A stretch of 64,000 nt of DNA from positions 124,001-188,000 of the forward strand of contig NZ_BSPC01000015.1 in assembly GCF_030160835.1 (NCBI RefSeq), read 5' to 3'. Under the pieces are notes generated by a model. The model was not told the origin of the DNA. It did not search any database and saw only the letters and a program-made list of their open reading frames with translations. Positions within the stretch are counted from its first letter, which is position 1; every line of letters starts with the position of its first letter. The DNA comes from Labrys miyagiensis. GTDB lineage: Bacteria > Pseudomonadota > Alphaproteobacteria > Rhizobiales > Labraceae. Position numbers and translations under genes: made by a program. Of this stretch, positions 53,417-63,157 are shown piece after piece.

Positions 53417-54622
53417 TTGCCTGTGAAGACCGCGCGAGCTGCCGCCTCTCAAACCAGTGTTGCCACGAAGCCCGAAATACCGGAACTTCACGACAAGCAT
53501 GCCGATTTCGAGCGTGTCGCGCTCCTCCTCCAGGGCGGTGGCGCGCTTGGCGCCTATCAGGCCGGCGCCTATCAGGCGCTGGAGGAAAACGGCATCCAGC
53601 CGAACTGGATCGCCGGCATCTCGATCGGCGCCATCAATGCGTCCATCATCGCCGGCAACGCGCCGGGCGAGCGCGTGCCAAAGCTGCGCCGTTTCTGGGA
53701 GATGATCACCGATCCGCCTTTCGAACCGGCGCTTCAATGGGTCAGGCTCTTCGCGCGTGAAGGCGATCGGCAGCACAGGTTCGTCAACCAGCTTCAGGCC
53801 GGGCAGGTGCTGCTGAAGGGCGCTCCGCAATTCTTCGAACCGCGCTTCCCGCCGCCCTATCTCATGCCGCCGGGGGTGCTCGGGGCCACCAGCTTCTACG
53901 ACACCGCGCCCCTGAAGCATACCCTGCTGGAACTCGTCGATTTCGACCGGCTGAACAGCGGCGAGACGCGGTTCGCCGTCGGTGCCGTCAACATCGCCAC
54001 CGGCAATTTTGCCTATTTCGACAATGGGCAGGGAACGCCGCGCATCACGCCCGAACACATCATGGCGAGCGGAGCGCTGCCGCCCGGCTTCCCGCCCATC
54101 GAAATCGACGGCCAGTTCTATTGGGATGGCGGCCTCGTCTCGAACACGCCGCTCGAATGGATCCTGCATGACAAGGATCTCGATACGCTCGCCTTCCAGA
54201 TCGACCTGTGGAACGCTCGCGGCGATATCCCCAAGGATCTCGCCGAGGTCGAGGTGCGCCAGAAGGAGATCCAGTATTCCAGCCGCACCCGCGCCGCCAC
54301 CGACCGCGCCCGCGACTACCAGCGCCTGCGCGGCGCCCTCAAGCGCATCCTGTCGAGGCTTCCGGAGGATTTCGGCCAGGAGGAGGATATCGATCTCCTG
54401 AACCGCGCTCTCAACCGCAAGACCTGCAATGTCGTGCAGTTGATCTACCGCGCCCAGAAATACGAGGGAGCGAGCAAGGACTACGAATTCTCGCGGCTGA
54501 TGATGGAGGAACACTGGGCGGCCGGCTATCGAGACGCCCGGCATTCGCTCGACCATCCGGAGATCTTCCGCAAGCCCCGCAACGCCGAGGGCTTCGTGAG
54601 CTACGACTTCGGAGCGGAGTGA
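53417..54622 (+). CDS. Patatin-like phospholipase with DUF3734
   Basis: A 401-residue protein. The patatin domain (about 32-250) has the oxyanion GGGAL at 40-44, the nucleophile elbow GISIG (Ser69) and the catalytic Asp in YWDGGLVS (about 237). The C-terminal part (about 260-390, DLAEVEVRQKEIQYSSRTR) is the DUF3734 tail usual in this subgroup, some members of which affect polyhydroxybutyrate or membrane lipid turnover. The start is a TTG at 53417 behind GAAAGGG; a GTG at 53423 is the alternative. Repeat A4 starts on the base after its stop. Confidence 0.9.
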   Translation: MPVKTARAAASQTSVATKPEIPELHDKHADFERVALLLQGGGALGAYQAGAYQALEENGIQPNWIAGISIGAINASIIAGNAPGERVPKLRRFWEMITDPPFEPALQWVRLFAREGDRQHRFVNQLQAGQVLLKGAPQFFEPRFPPPYLMPPGVLGATSFYDTAPLKHTLLELVDFDRLNSGETRFAVGAVNIATGNFAYFDNGQGTPRITPEHIMASGALPPGFPPIEIDGQFYWDGGLVSNTPLEWILHDKDLDTLAFQIDLWNARGDIPKDLAEVEVRQKEIQYSSRTRAATDRARDYQRLRGALKRILSRLPEDFGQEEDIDLLNRALNRKTCNVVQLIYRAQKYEGASKDYEFSRLMMEEHWAAGYRDARHSLDHPEIFRKPRNAEGFVSYDFGAE

Positions 54623-54684
54623 CTGGGAGCGCGGACGTCCCTACGACACTCTCCTGAGTGTCGTAGGGACGTCCGCGCTCCCAG
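54623..54684. repeat. REPIN-like element A4 (after the patatin gene), perfect hairpin
   Basis: A perfect 29-bp inverted repeat (54623-54651 with 54656-54684) around the loop TCCT. The outer 18 bases are those of the A family (GGAG foot, GCGGACGTCC), but the inner part CTACGACACTC is unlike the other copies. It begins on the base after the TGA. Confidence 0.88.
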
Positions 54685-54766
54685 GATTTACTTGCCTTCC
54701 GCCCATCACGGGCCCATATACGGTCCCTTGCTCAACCTTTTTCGAAAAAAGCCATAGAGAAGACCC

Positions 54767-56602
54767 ATGCCTGCCTATCGTTCCCGCACAACCACCCACG
54801 GCCGTAACATGGCCGGTGCTCGCGGCCTCTGGCGCGCGACTGGTATGAAGGACGGGGACTTCGGCAAGCCGATTATCGCGGTCGTAAACTCCTTCACGCA
54901 ATTCGTGCCCGGGCACGTCCACCTCAAGGATCTCGGTCAGCTCGTGGCGCGCGAGATCGAGAAGGCGGGCGGCGTCGCCAAGGAATTCAACACCATCGCG
55001 GTCGATGACGGCATCGCCATGGGCCATGACGGCATGCTCTATTCGCTGCCCTCGCGCGAGCTCATCGCCGATAGCGTCGAATACATGGTCAACGCCCATT
55101 GTGCCGACGCGATGGTGTGCATCTCCAATTGCGACAAGATCACCCCCGGCATGCTGATGGCCTCGCTGCGGCTCAACATCCCCACGGTGTTCGTCTCGGG
55201 CGGCCCGATGGAGGCCGGCAAGGTCATCCTGGGTGGCAAGCAGAAGGCGCTCGATCTCGTCGATGCCATGGTGGCCGCCGCCGACGACAAGGTCTCGGAC
55301 GAGGATGTGAAGGTAATCGAGCGCTCGGCCTGCCCGACCTGCGGCTCGTGCTCGGGCATGTTCACCGCCAATTCGATGAACTGCCTCACCGAGGCGCTCG
55401 GCCTGTCGCTGCCCGGCAATGGCTCGACGCTGGCCACCCATGCCGACCGCAAGCGCCTGTTCGTCGAGGCCGGCCATCTCATCGTCGATCTCGCCCGCCG
55501 CTATTACGAGCAGGAGGACGAGAGCGTGCTGCCGCGCAAGGTTGCCAGTTTCGGTGCCTTCGAGAACGCCATGACGCTCGACATCGCCATGGGCGGCTCC
55601 ACCAACACGGTGCTGCACATCCTAGCGGCGGCCCATGAGGGCGAGATCGACTTCACCATGGACGACATCGACCGCCTGTCGCGCCGCGTGCCCGTGCTCT
55701 GCAAGGTCGCGCCTGCCGTTTCCCATGTTCACATGGAAGACGTGCATCGCGCCGGCGGCATCATGGGCATCCTGGGCGAGCTCGATCGTGCCGGCCTGAT
55801 CAACCGCGACCTGCCGACCGTACACTCATCGAGCATGGCCGACGCGCTGGAGCGCTGGGACATCGTCCGCACCAAGAGCGAGAGCGTGCGCCACTTCTTC
55901 ATGGCGGCGCCGGGCGGCGTGCCGACGCAGACCGCCTTCAGCCAGGACCGCCGCTGGGACGATGTCGATCTCGACCGCGAGAAGGGCGTCATCCGTTCGG
56001 CAGAGCATGCCTACTCGAAGGATGGCGGCCTTGCCGTGCTGAAGGGCAATCTGGCTCTGGACGGCTGCATCGTGAAGACGGCGGGCGTGGATGAGTCGAT
56101 TCTGAAGTTCTCCGGCCCCGCCGTGGTGTTCGAGAGCCAGGACGCGGCTGTCGACGGCATCCTCAACAACAAGGTGAAGGCGGGCGACGTCGTCGTCATT
56201 CGCTATGAGGGACCGCGTGGCGGGCCGGGCATGCAGGAAATGCTGTATCCGACCAGCTATCTGAAGTCGAAGGGCCTGGGCAAGGCCTGCGCGCTGATCA
56301 CCGACGGTCGCTTTTCCGGTGGCACCTCCGGCCTTTCCATCGGCCATGTCTCTCCGGAAGCGGAAGAAGGCGGCACCATCGGCCTGGTCGAGCCTGGCGA
56401 TATCATCGAGATCGACATCCCCAACCGCACGATCGTGCTGGCGGTGCCGGAGGAAGAGATCGCCCGCCGTCGCCAGGCCAAGGGTAATGGCCCCTGGCGT
56501 CCGGCAGCGCCGCGCAAGCGCAAGGTCACGGCGGCCCTGCGCGCCTATGCCTTGATGGCAACCAGCGCTGCCAGGGGCGCCGTGCGGCAAGTGCCGGAAT
56601 AG
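54767..56602 (+). CDS. ilvD: Dihydroxy-acid dehydratase
   Basis: A 611-residue Fe-S enzyme that makes 2-oxo acids for valine/isoleucine and pantothenate synthesis. Cluster ligands are in [12 protein letters not shown] and [18 protein letters not shown]. The C-terminal [19 protein letters not shown] is intact. The length matches the E. coli type. GAGAAG precedes the ATG. Repeat A5 begins one base after the stop. Confidence 0.97.
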   Translation: MPAYRSRTTTHGRNMAGARGLWRATGMKDGDFGKPIIAVVNSFTQFVPGHVHLKDLGQLVAREIEKAGGVAKEFNTIAVDDGIAMGHDGMLYSLPSRELIADSVEYMVNAHCADAMVCISNCDKITPGMLMASLRLNIPTVFVSGGPMEAGKVILGGKQKALDLVDAMVAAADDKVSDEDVKVIERSACPTCGSCSGMFTANSMNCLTEALGLSLPGNGSTLATHADRKRLFVEAGHLIVDLARRYYEQEDESVLPRKVASFGAFENAMTLDIAMGGSTNTVLHILAAAHEGEIDFTMDDIDRLSRRVPVLCKVAPAVSHVHMEDVHRAGGIMGILGELDRAGLINRDLPTVHSSSMADALERWDIVRTKSESVRHFFMAAPGGVPTQTAFSQDRRWDDVDLDREKGVIRSAEHAYSKDGGLAVLKGNLALDGCIVKTAGVDESILKFSGPAVVFESQDAAVDGILNNKVKAGDVVVIRYEGPRGGPGMQEMLYPTSYLKSKGLGKACALITDGRFSGGTSGLSIGHVSPEAEEGGTIGLVEPGDIIEIDIPNRTIVLAVPEEEIARRRQAKGNGPWRPAAPRKRKVTAALRAYALMATSAARGAVRQVPE

Positions 56603-56603
56603 G

Positions 56604-56732
56604 CTGGGAGCGCGGACGTCCTCGTCCGCTCTTGAACCACAGACGTTATAAAAAAGGGCGCGACCGTGAGGTTTGCGCCTTTTCTTTCGTACGCACCGTT
56701 TCCAAGAGCGGACAGGATGTCCGCGCTCCCAG
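56604..56732. repeat. REPIN-like element A5 (after ilvD)
   Basis: The arms 56604-56633 and 56704-56732 are imperfect A-family inverted repeats, of the same variant as A3. The 70-nt loop contains an AAAAGG(G)CGC...GCGCCTTTT stem (about 56652-56682) with A and T tracts that could act as a terminator for ilvD. The loop ends in ACCGTTTCC as in A3. Confidence 0.83.
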
Positions 56733-56737
56733 TGCCT

Positions 56738-56766
56738 TTGACAGCGCTTTTGAAAGCATGCGAGAA
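56738..56766 (+). promoter_or_regulatory. Weak candidate promoter for the ABC importer
   Basis: TTGACA (56738-56743) is a consensus -35. With a 17-bp spacer the -10 position reads CGAGAA, a poor match. It lies 80 bp before the substrate-binding protein start. Confidence 0.25.
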
Positions 56767-56847
56767 ACATGAACTGCCGGTAATGTTTTCCGGCCGCATC
56801 GCTTTCATTTTCCCGTATTTCATCGCCTCGCATAGGAGCGCATTCCC

Positions 56848-57792
56848 GTGAAGAAGACCCTGTTCGGCTTGTCCCTGGCCCTTTCCCTCGGCTTGGCGGC
56901 GCCCGCCATGGCGGCGACTTCGGTCGCCATCGGCATCAGCGGCTGGACCGGCTTTGCCCCGCTGACCCTCGCCAAGGTCGCCGGCATCTTCGAGAAGCAC
57001 GGGCTCGACGTCACCATCAAGAAAATACCGCAGGCCTCCCGCCCGCTGGCGATCGCCTCGGGTGACCTGCAATGCGCTGCCACCACGGTAGAGACCTGGA
57101 TCGTCTGGAATGCCAGCGGCGTCACCACCAAGCAGATCTTCCAGCTCGACGAATCCTATGGCGCCGATGGTATCGTGGCGCGGGGCGCCATCAAGACGGT
57201 GGCCGACCTCAAGGGCAAGCAGGTGGCGAGTTCCGCCCCGGGCACCTCGCCCTATTTCCTACTCGCCTGGGTGCTCAACAAGAACGGCATGAGCACCAAG
57301 GACGTCACGGTGGTCAATCTCGAGCCGGATGCGGCTGCTCAGGCTTTCCTGGCCGGCCAGAACGATGCGGCGGTGAGCTACGAGCCCTTTCTCTCCGCCG
57401 TGCGCGACAAGCCTGACCAGGGCCACATCCTGGCGACGACGCTCGACTATCCCATGGTGATGGATACGCTCGGCTGCACGCCCGCCTTCCTCGACGCGCA
57501 CCCCGACGCCGCCAAGGCACTCGCGGACAGCTATTTCGAGGCGCTCGACATGATCAAGGCCAGCCCCGACAAGTCGAATGAGATCATGGGCGCCGATGTG
57601 AAGCAGTCTGCGGCGGAATTCGCGGATTCGGCCAAATATCTGCGCTGGGCCGACCGGGCCGACAACAAGAAGTTCTTCAACGATGAATTCCCAAGCTTCT
57701 CCAAGACGGCGGCCGACCTGTTGATCAAGATGGGCCTGATCAGCTCGGCGCCCGATGTCTCGACTCTCGCCGATCCGCGCTTCGTGAACTGA
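56848..57792 (+). CDS. ABC transporter substrate-binding protein (SsuA/TauA/NrtA type)
   Basis: A 314-residue periplasmic binding protein. The Sec signal spans residues 1-22 (MKKTLFGLSLALSLGLAAPA). The mature part has the NMT1/SsuA-like layout: ISGWTGFAPLTLAKVAGIFE, GVTTKQIFQLDESYGADGIV, LKGKQVASSAPGTSPYFLL. The ligand is probably a small anion such as a sulfonate or an amine; the sequence does not say. The start is a GTG at 56848 behind AGGAGCG. The permease and ATPase genes follow after a repeat. Confidence 0.9.
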   Translation: MKKTLFGLSLALSLGLAAPAMAATSVAIGISGWTGFAPLTLAKVAGIFEKHGLDVTIKKIPQASRPLAIASGDLQCAATTVETWIVWNASGVTTKQIFQLDESYGADGIVARGAIKTVADLKGKQVASSAPGTSPYFLLAWVLNKNGMSTKDVTVVNLEPDAAAQAFLAGQNDAAVSYEPFLSAVRDKPDQGHILATTLDYPMVMDTLGCTPAFLDAHPDAAKALADSYFEALDMIKASPDKSNEIMGADVKQSAAEFADSAKYLRWADRADNKKFFNDEFPSFSKTAADLLIKMGLISSAPDVSTLADPRFVN

Positions 57793-57834
57793 GCAGTTAT
57801 GCGCTCACGCGCCTACCGGGCTAGCGTTCACCAA

Positions 57835-58010
57835 AAAGGCGCGGGTCATCCTTCCCCGGTTTCGGGGAAGGTGGCATTTCGGAGAAATGACGGAAGGGGT
57901 AGCGTGGCGCCTGCCTATCCGAAACTGGGGATGTCGCGCCACTCTCCCCCTTCCGGCCCGGCTTCGCCGGTCCACCTTCCCCGCAGTCGGGGAAGGATGC
58001 CAGCGCCTTT
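57835..58010. repeat. Compound inverted-repeat element D inside the ABC operon
   Basis: Two near-identical hairpins (CCTTCCCCG-GTTT-CGGGGAAGG at 57850-57871 and CCTTCCCCG-CAGT-CGGGGAAGG at 57975-57996) are set as inverted copies within longer arms (AAAGGCGC...GGTCATCC and GGATGCC...GCGCCTTT). It fills most of the 300-bp gap between the binding-protein and permease genes. No gene is seen in it. Confidence 0.7.
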
Positions 58011-58092
58011 CCTGCCAGCGTGGTCTGCCTGAACTCGATAGCAGCCCGGGCGAGGGCTCTTATACTCCTCCACCCACCACAGGATCCCGATC

Positions 58093-58866
58093 TTGCGCCC
58101 ACTCGAACCCATAGGCACACTGCTCCGGATCGTCCTGGGGATCTCCTTCTTCGTTCTTTTCGTGGCGTTCTGGGCATGGCTCACCTTCAGCGGCCATGTC
58201 GCGCCGCTCTTCCTCGCCAATCCCCTCAAGATGCTTGCCGACGGCTGGGAACTGCTGGCGCGCGAGAATTTTCTCCTCGATATCCTCATCACCGTCTGGC
58301 GCGTGGTGGGCGGTTTTCTGCTCGCGGCCGTAGTGGCTGTGCCGCTTGGCATCCTGATGGGCGCCTGGAAGCCGGTGGAGGCGCTCCTGGAGCCCTTCGT
58401 CTCCTTCGCGCGTTACCTGCCGGCCTCCGCCTTCCTGCCGCTGCTGATCCTTTGGGCTGGCACGGGCGAACTCGAAAAGCTGCTGGTCATCTTTCTCGGC
58501 TCGGTGTTCCAGATCATCCTGATGGTGGCCGTGTTCGTCGGCAATACACGGCGGGACCTGGTCGAAGCCGCCTATACGCTGGGCGCCGGCAACACCAGCA
58601 TCGTCAAGCGGGTGATCATTCCGGCCAATGCGCCCGATATCGCCGAGACGCTGCGGCTGGTGCTCGGCTGGGCCTGGACCTATGTCATCGTCGCCGAATT
58701 GATCGGGGCCTCGTCCGGCATCGGCAACATGATCATCTTCAGCCAGTCCAAGCTCGCCACCGGCCGGATCATCTTCGGCATCATCGTCATCGGCCTGATC
58801 GGCCTCGTCTCCGACACCTTGTTCAAGCTGCTCAACCGCCGGCTTTTCGCTTGGAGGCTGGCATGA
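58093..58866 (+). CDS. ABC transporter permease (SsuC/TauC type)
   Basis: A 257-residue inner-membrane permease with about six helices and the EAA loop (DLVEAAYTLGAGNTSIVKRV) that docks to the ATPase. The start is a TTG at 58093 with a weak site. It overlaps the ATPase gene by 4 bp. Confidence 0.9.
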   Translation: MRPLEPIGTLLRIVLGISFFVLFVAFWAWLTFSGHVAPLFLANPLKMLADGWELLARENFLLDILITVWRVVGGFLLAAVVAVPLGILMGAWKPVEALLEPFVSFARYLPASAFLPLLILWAGTGELEKLLVIFLGSVFQIILMVAVFVGNTRRDLVEAAYTLGAGNTSIVKRVIIPANAPDIAETLRLVLGWAWTYVIVAELIGASSGIGNMIIFSQSKLATGRIIFGIIVIGLIGLVSDTLFKLLNRRLFAWRLA

Positions 58867-59648
58867 GCATGGTTGCCATCAAGGGCGTCTCGCGCAGTTT
58901 CGCGGGCCGCAATGGCGGCGCGCCGGTCAAGGCGCTGGAACCGATCAACCTGGCCGTCGAGCGCAATGATTTCATCACCATCCTCGGCCCCTCAGGCTGC
59001 GGCAAGTCCACCTTGCTGCGCATCCTGGCCGGCCTCGACAAGCCGACCATCGGGGAGGTCACCGTCAACAGCCGCCCGGTGACCGGCCCGGGCCGGGACC
59101 GCGGCATGGTGTTCCAGTCCTACACCCTGTTCCCCTGGCTGACGGTGGCCGAAAACGTCGCCTTCGGTTTGCGCGAGAGCGGCCTGCCGGAGACAGAGCG
59201 TAGCGCGGTTGTGGCGCAGTGGCTGGAGCGCATCGGCTTGCAGGGCTTCGCCCAGCACTACCCCAAGCAGCTCTCCGGCGGTATGCAGCAGCGCACGGCG
59301 ATCGCCCGCGCGCTCGCCAACAATCCCGACATGTTGCTACTGGACGAACCTTTCGGTGCCCTCGACAACCAGACGCGCAGCCTGATGCAGGAATTGCTGC
59401 TCGGCATCTGGGAGCGCGAGGCCAAGACCATCCTGTTCGTGACGCATGACATCGAGGAAGCCATCTTCCTCGGCTCTCGCGTGGTGGTGATGTCGGCGCG
59501 CCCCGGCCGCATCAAGACGATCCTGCCCGTCGACCTGCCGCATCCGCGGCACTACACGCTGAAGACGGCGCCGGAATTTTCCGAGCTGAAGCGCCGGCTG
59601 ACCGAGGAGATCCGAGTGGAGGCGGTGCTCGCGGCGAACGAGCATTGA
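58863..59648 (+). CDS. ABC transporter ATP-binding protein (SsuB/TauB type)
   Basis: A 261-residue ATPase with Walker A GPSGCGKST, Q-loop VFQSYTLFPWL, signature LSGGMQQR, Walker B MLLLDEPFGALD and H-loop VTHDIEEA. The ATGA overlap with the permease implies coupled translation. It powers the importer whose binding protein is at 56848. Confidence 0.94.
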   Translation: MSMVAIKGVSRSFAGRNGGAPVKALEPINLAVERNDFITILGPSGCGKSTLLRILAGLDKPTIGEVTVNSRPVTGPGRDRGMVFQSYTLFPWLTVAENVAFGLRESGLPETERSAVVAQWLERIGLQGFAQHYPKQLSGGMQQRTAIARALANNPDMLLLDEPFGALDNQTRSLMQELLLGIWEREAKTILFVTHDIEEAIFLGSRVVVMSARPGRIKTILPVDLPHPRHYTLKTAPEFSELKRRLTEEIRVEAVLAANEH

Positions 59649-59663
59649 CATTACAGGCCGGCC

Positions 59664-60053
59664 TCAAGCGGCCGGTGCGTAGGCGATCGCCTCGATCTCC
59701 ACCTTGCAGTCGACCATCATATCGGCTCTTACGCAGGAGCGGGCGGGCAGCGCGGCTCCGAAATACTCGGTGTAGACTCGGTTGAAGCTCCAGAAGTCAC
59801 GCGTGTCGGCGAGCCAGGCCGTGACCTTCACGACATGGCTGAGATCGAGGCCGGCGGTGGCCAGGGCCGCCTTGACGTTCTCGATGGTCAGTCGGGTCTG
59901 CTCGACGATGCCGCCCTCGACGATCTCGCCGTCCGCACCCATCGGCACCTGGCCGGATATGAAGACGAAGTCGCCGGCGCGCACGGCCTTGACGAAGGGC
60001 AGGGCCTTGCCGCCCGCGCCGCTGCCGGCCGATCCGAAGCGTTCGATGCTCAT
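59664..60053 (-). CDS. RidA-family protein
   Basis: A 129-residue YjgF/YER057c/UK114 protein. Members hydrolyse reactive enamine/imine intermediates made by PLP enzymes, or act on related substrates. Blocks: [36 protein letters not shown] and the C-terminal [20 protein letters not shown] with the Arg expected at the active site. It is the last gene of the amino acid ABC operon, 31 bp after the ATPase, which suggests a role in using the imported compound. Confidence 0.9.
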   Translation of the reverse strand: MSIERFGSAGSGAGGKALPFVKAVRAGDFVFISGQVPMGADGEIVEGGIVEQTRLTIENVKAALATAGLDLSHVVKVTAWLADTRDFWSFNRVYTEYFGAALPARSCVRADMMVDCKVEIEAIAYAPAA

Positions 60054-60084
60054 GTCAAATTCTCACTTGCTGCATAAAAGAGGG

Positions 60085-60849
60085 TCAGTGGCGGGCACTG
60101 CCGAGGAATTCGGCCAGGCGCTTGCTCTTGGGGTTGCCGAAAATCTCGGAAGGCGGGCCCTGCTCGGCAATCAGTCCCTTCTCCATGAAGACGACACGGT
60201 GGGACACGTCGCGGGCAAAGCGCATCTCATGGGTGACTAGCAGCAGCGTCGCGCCCTCCGCCGCCAGGGCCTTCACGGTATTCAGCACTTCCTGCACCAG
60301 TTCGGGATCGAGTGCCGAAGTGATTTCGTCGAGCAGCACGAGCTTCGGGTTCATCGCCAGGGCGCGGGCGATGGCGACGCGCTGCTGCTGGCCGCCCGAG
60401 AGCTGGCTCGGATAATTGTCCATGCGCTCGCCGAGGCCGACCCGCTTGAGCCAGGTTTCGGCGATCGAGCGAGCCTCGTCCTTGGCGAGGCCCTTCACCT
60501 TGCGCAGGCCGAGCATGACATTGCCGGCGGCGCTCAGATGCGGGAACAGGTTGAAATTCTGGAAGACCATGCCGGTCATCGAGCGCTGGCGCGAGAGCTC
60601 GCGGTCGCCGAGGCGATGGCGCCTGCCGCCCTGCAGGCGATAGCCGATCGACTCGCCGTCGAGCAGCACCTCCCCGCCATCGAATTCCTCCATCAGGTTG
60701 ACACAGCGCAGCAGCGTGGTCTTGCCCGAGCCGCTCGATCCGATGATGGAAACCACTTCCTTCTCATGCACCTCGAGATCGACGCCCTTGAGAACCTCGA
60801 CCTTGCCGAAATGCTTGTGAAGCGCCTTGATCTGCAAGAGCGGTTGCAT
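60085..60849 (-). CDS. Polar amino acid ABC transporter, ATP-binding protein
   Basis: A 254-residue HisP/GlnQ-type ATPase. Walker [11 protein letters not shown]-loop [11 protein letters not shown], signature LSGGQQQR, Walker [16 protein letters not shown] and H-loop THEMRFA are all present. It carries an insert (about 67-87, [19 protein letters not shown]) seen in some members. Confidence 0.94.
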   Translation of the reverse strand: MQPLLQIKALHKHFGKVEVLKGVDLEVHEKEVVSIIGSSGSGKTTLLRCVNLMEEFDGGEVLLDGESIGYRLQGGRRHRLGDRELSRQRSMTGMVFQNFNLFPHLSAAGNVMLGLRKVKGLAKDEARSIAETWLKRVGLGERMDNYPSQLSGGQQQRVAIARALAMNPKLVLLDEITSALDPELVQEVLNTVKALAAEGATLLLVTHEMRFARDVSHRVVFMEKGLIAEQGPPSEIFGNPKSKRLAEFLGSARH

Positions 60850-60861
60850 GTTCGGTTTCCT

Positions 60862-61515
60862 TCAGCGGAATGCGACGTGGCGCTCGACGGCCTTGCCGAG
60901 ACGCTCGATGGCGAAGTTGAGGATGAGATAGATGCCGCCCGCCAGCAGGTAGAATTCCATGGTCATGGAGTTGCGGGCGATGATCTCCTGCGTCTTGAGC
61001 AGGAGCTCGCCGACGCCGATCACCGACAGCAGCGTCGAGGCCTTGACCAGTTCGACGCTCGTGTTGATCCACGTCGGCAGCATCGAGCGCATCGCCTGGG
61101 GCAGCAGCACATAGAGAAGGGTCTGCGGGAAGGTGAGGCCGATGGAACGGCCTGCCTCGGTCTGCCCGCGCGGAATGGCCTGAAGGGCGCCGCGCAGGAT
61201 TTCCGCCACATGCGAGCCGCAGAAGAGGGTGAGGGCGATGATGCCGGCGATGAAGGAGCCGGTCTTCAGGCCGAACACCGCCGGCATGTAGAAGGTCGCC
61301 AGCACGAGCACCAGCACCGGCGTGCCGCGCATGATGTCGATATAGATGCGGCAGAGATAACGGACGAACAGCGGGCCATAGACGAGCGCCAGGCCGACGA
61401 TGGTGCCGAGCAGCGTGCCGAGGATGATGGCCAGCACCGAGATCTCGATCGTGTTCACCACGCCCTGTAGCAGGGGAAAGCGGGCGATCCAAATTTCGTT
61501 GAGAATGGACGACAT
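60862..61515 (-). CDS. Polar amino acid ABC transporter, permease 2
   Basis: A 217-residue HisM-type permease with about five helices and the EAA-like loop (RGQTEAGRSIGLTFPQTLLY). It is 15 bp downstream of the first permease and 12 bp upstream of the ATPase. Confidence 0.92.
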   Translation of the reverse strand: MSSILNEIWIARFPLLQGVVNTIEISVLAIILGTLLGTIVGLALVYGPLFVRYLCRIYIDIMRGTPVLVLVLATFYMPAVFGLKTGSFIAGIIALTLFCGSHVAEILRGALQAIPRGQTEAGRSIGLTFPQTLLYVLLPQAMRSMLPTWINTSVELVKASTLLSVIGVGELLLKTQEIIARNSMTMEFYLLAGGIYLILNFAIERLGKAVERHVAFR

Positions 61516-61530
61516 GGGCGGCCCTCGCGC

Positions 61531-62190
61531 TCAGAATTTAGGGAAGCGGCGCTCGAGGCCGCGCAAAGCGGCGGCCATGAGCAGGCAGGTCGCGATGTAG
61601 AGGGCGCTCGCCACCGTCCAGGTCTCGACGATGCGGAAGCTCTCCACATTGATCTTGCGGGCCTGATAGGTGAGCTCCGGCAGGGAAATGGCCGCGGCGA
61701 TCGAGGTATCCTTGAACAGGGATATGAAGGTGCTGCCAAGGGCGGGCAGGGCATTTCGGATCATGATCGGCGCCACGACATAGGCGTTGGACTGCAGGCG
61801 GGTGAGGCCAATGGCACGGGCCGCCTCAACCACACCCTTGGGTACCGAGATCAGCCCGGCGCGAAAGACTTCCGCGAGATAGGCACCTGAGTAGACCGTG
61901 AGCGCGGCGATGAAGCTCGGGATCTTGTCGAGCCGGATGCCGACTTGCGGCAGGGCGAAATAGATGATGAGCACGATCACCAGGATCGGCGTATTGCGGA
62001 TGATCGCGACATAGCCGGCCACCAGCCGGCGCGCCCATGGCGAAGGCCCGACGCTGGCAAAGCCGCAGACAAGGCCGATGACCGCACCCAGTGCCACCGA
62101 GGCGATGGCGAGGCCGATGCCGAGGGCAAGGCCCCAGAGCAGCTTGTCGAAGCTTGCCCAGACGACCGAGAAGTTCAGCGTGTAACCCAT
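61531..62190 (-). CDS. Polar amino acid ABC transporter, permease 1
   Basis: A 219-residue HisQ-type permease. The conserved IIRNTPILVIVLIIYFALP and the loop KGVVEAARAIGLTRLQSNAY are typical. It pairs with the second permease to form the membrane channel. Confidence 0.92.
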   Translation of the reverse strand: MGYTLNFSVVWASFDKLLWGLALGIGLAIASVALGAVIGLVCGFASVGPSPWARRLVAGYVAIIRNTPILVIVLIIYFALPQVGIRLDKIPSFIAALTVYSGAYLAEVFRAGLISVPKGVVEAARAIGLTRLQSNAYVVAPIMIRNALPALGSTFISLFKDTSIAAAISLPELTYQARKINVESFRIVETWTVASALYIATCLLMAAALRGLERRFPKF

Positions 62191-62278
62191 GGCCCGCTCC
62201 CGCAGCCTTTCCAGCCGTCACGCCGAAGCGTGATGGGCCGGCAGCGAAGCGCCCGAATGCGCTCCGCTGCCTGTGCAA

Positions 62279-63124
62279 TCAGCGCATCTCGGTGGGAAAG
62301 CCCGGGGTCGGAGCAGGCGGGGTGACGCCGAACCAGGTTTCGAAGGACTTCTTGTAGTCGGGGAAGTCGACGCCCGTCATGGCCTCGCGCAGAGCCGTAT
62401 TGACGAAGTTCAGCCAATCCGCATCGCCCAGCTTCACCGCACAGGAATAGGTCTGCGGGTTCCAGGCATAGCCGGCGTCGACATATTTGTCGGGGTTCTT
62501 CTTCATGAACCAGCGCAGGGAGGACAGATCGGTCGCAGCGGCGTCGGAGCGGCCGGAGTTGAGCGCCTGATACATCAGGTCGAAGCTGTCATACTGATCG
62601 ACCTTGGCGTCCGGTAGAGCCTGATGGACCATGTCCTCGGCATAGACGTTCTGCAGCACCGCGACAGTGACACTGGAACCAGCCGACTTCAGCGCATTGT
62701 AGTCAGCATATTTGCCGCCCTTGGGCAGCAGCAGGCCGACGCCTTCGCGATAATAGGGGATGGTGAAGGCCACCTGCTGGGCACGCGGCGCCGTCACGGT
62801 CATTGCCTGGCAGGTTATGTCGACCTGGCCGGTGGTGATGTTGGGAATACGGGCGTCCGAGGACTGGGTGACGAACTCCACCTTGCTCGGATCGTTGAAC
62901 AGGCCCTTGGCCAGGATATGGGCGATGTCGATGTCGAAGCCGACAAGCTCGCCCTTGTCGTCCTGGAAGTGCCAGGGTGGGTTGGTGCTGCCGGTGCCGA
63001 CGATGAGCTTGCCGCGCGCCAGTACCTCCTGGAGTTTGCCGTCGGCCTGCGCCCCGCTGATGGCGGACAGGCAGAGCGTCGCCGCGCCCAGGCCGGCGAC
63101 GAGCACTTTCATGAAGCGGTTCAT
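62279..63124 (-). CDS. Polar amino acid ABC transporter, substrate-binding protein
   Basis: A 281-residue SBP_bac_3 protein. The signal peptide is about 1-27 (cleavage after AQA). The ligand-binding domain begins KLIVGTGSTNPPWHFQDDKG, with GFDIDIAHILAK and RIPNITTGQVDITCQAMTVT. The ligand cannot be read from sequence. It is the first gene of the operon, whose promoter faces the divergent IclR-type gene. Confidence 0.92.
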   Translation of the reverse strand: MNRFMKVLVAGLGAATLCLSAISGAQADGKLQEVLARGKLIVGTGSTNPPWHFQDDKGELVGFDIDIAHILAKGLFNDPSKVEFVTQSSDARIPNITTGQVDITCQAMTVTAPRAQQVAFTIPYYREGVGLLLPKGGKYADYNALKSAGSSVTVAVLQNVYAEDMVHQALPDAKVDQYDSFDLMYQALNSGRSDAAATDLSSLRWFMKKNPDKYVDAGYAWNPQTYSCAVKLGDADWLNFVNTALREAMTGVDFPDYKKSFETWFGVTPPAPTPGFPTEMR

Positions 63125-63157
63125 CTGTTTTCCCTCTATAGGCCTGCTTGTGCGGTT

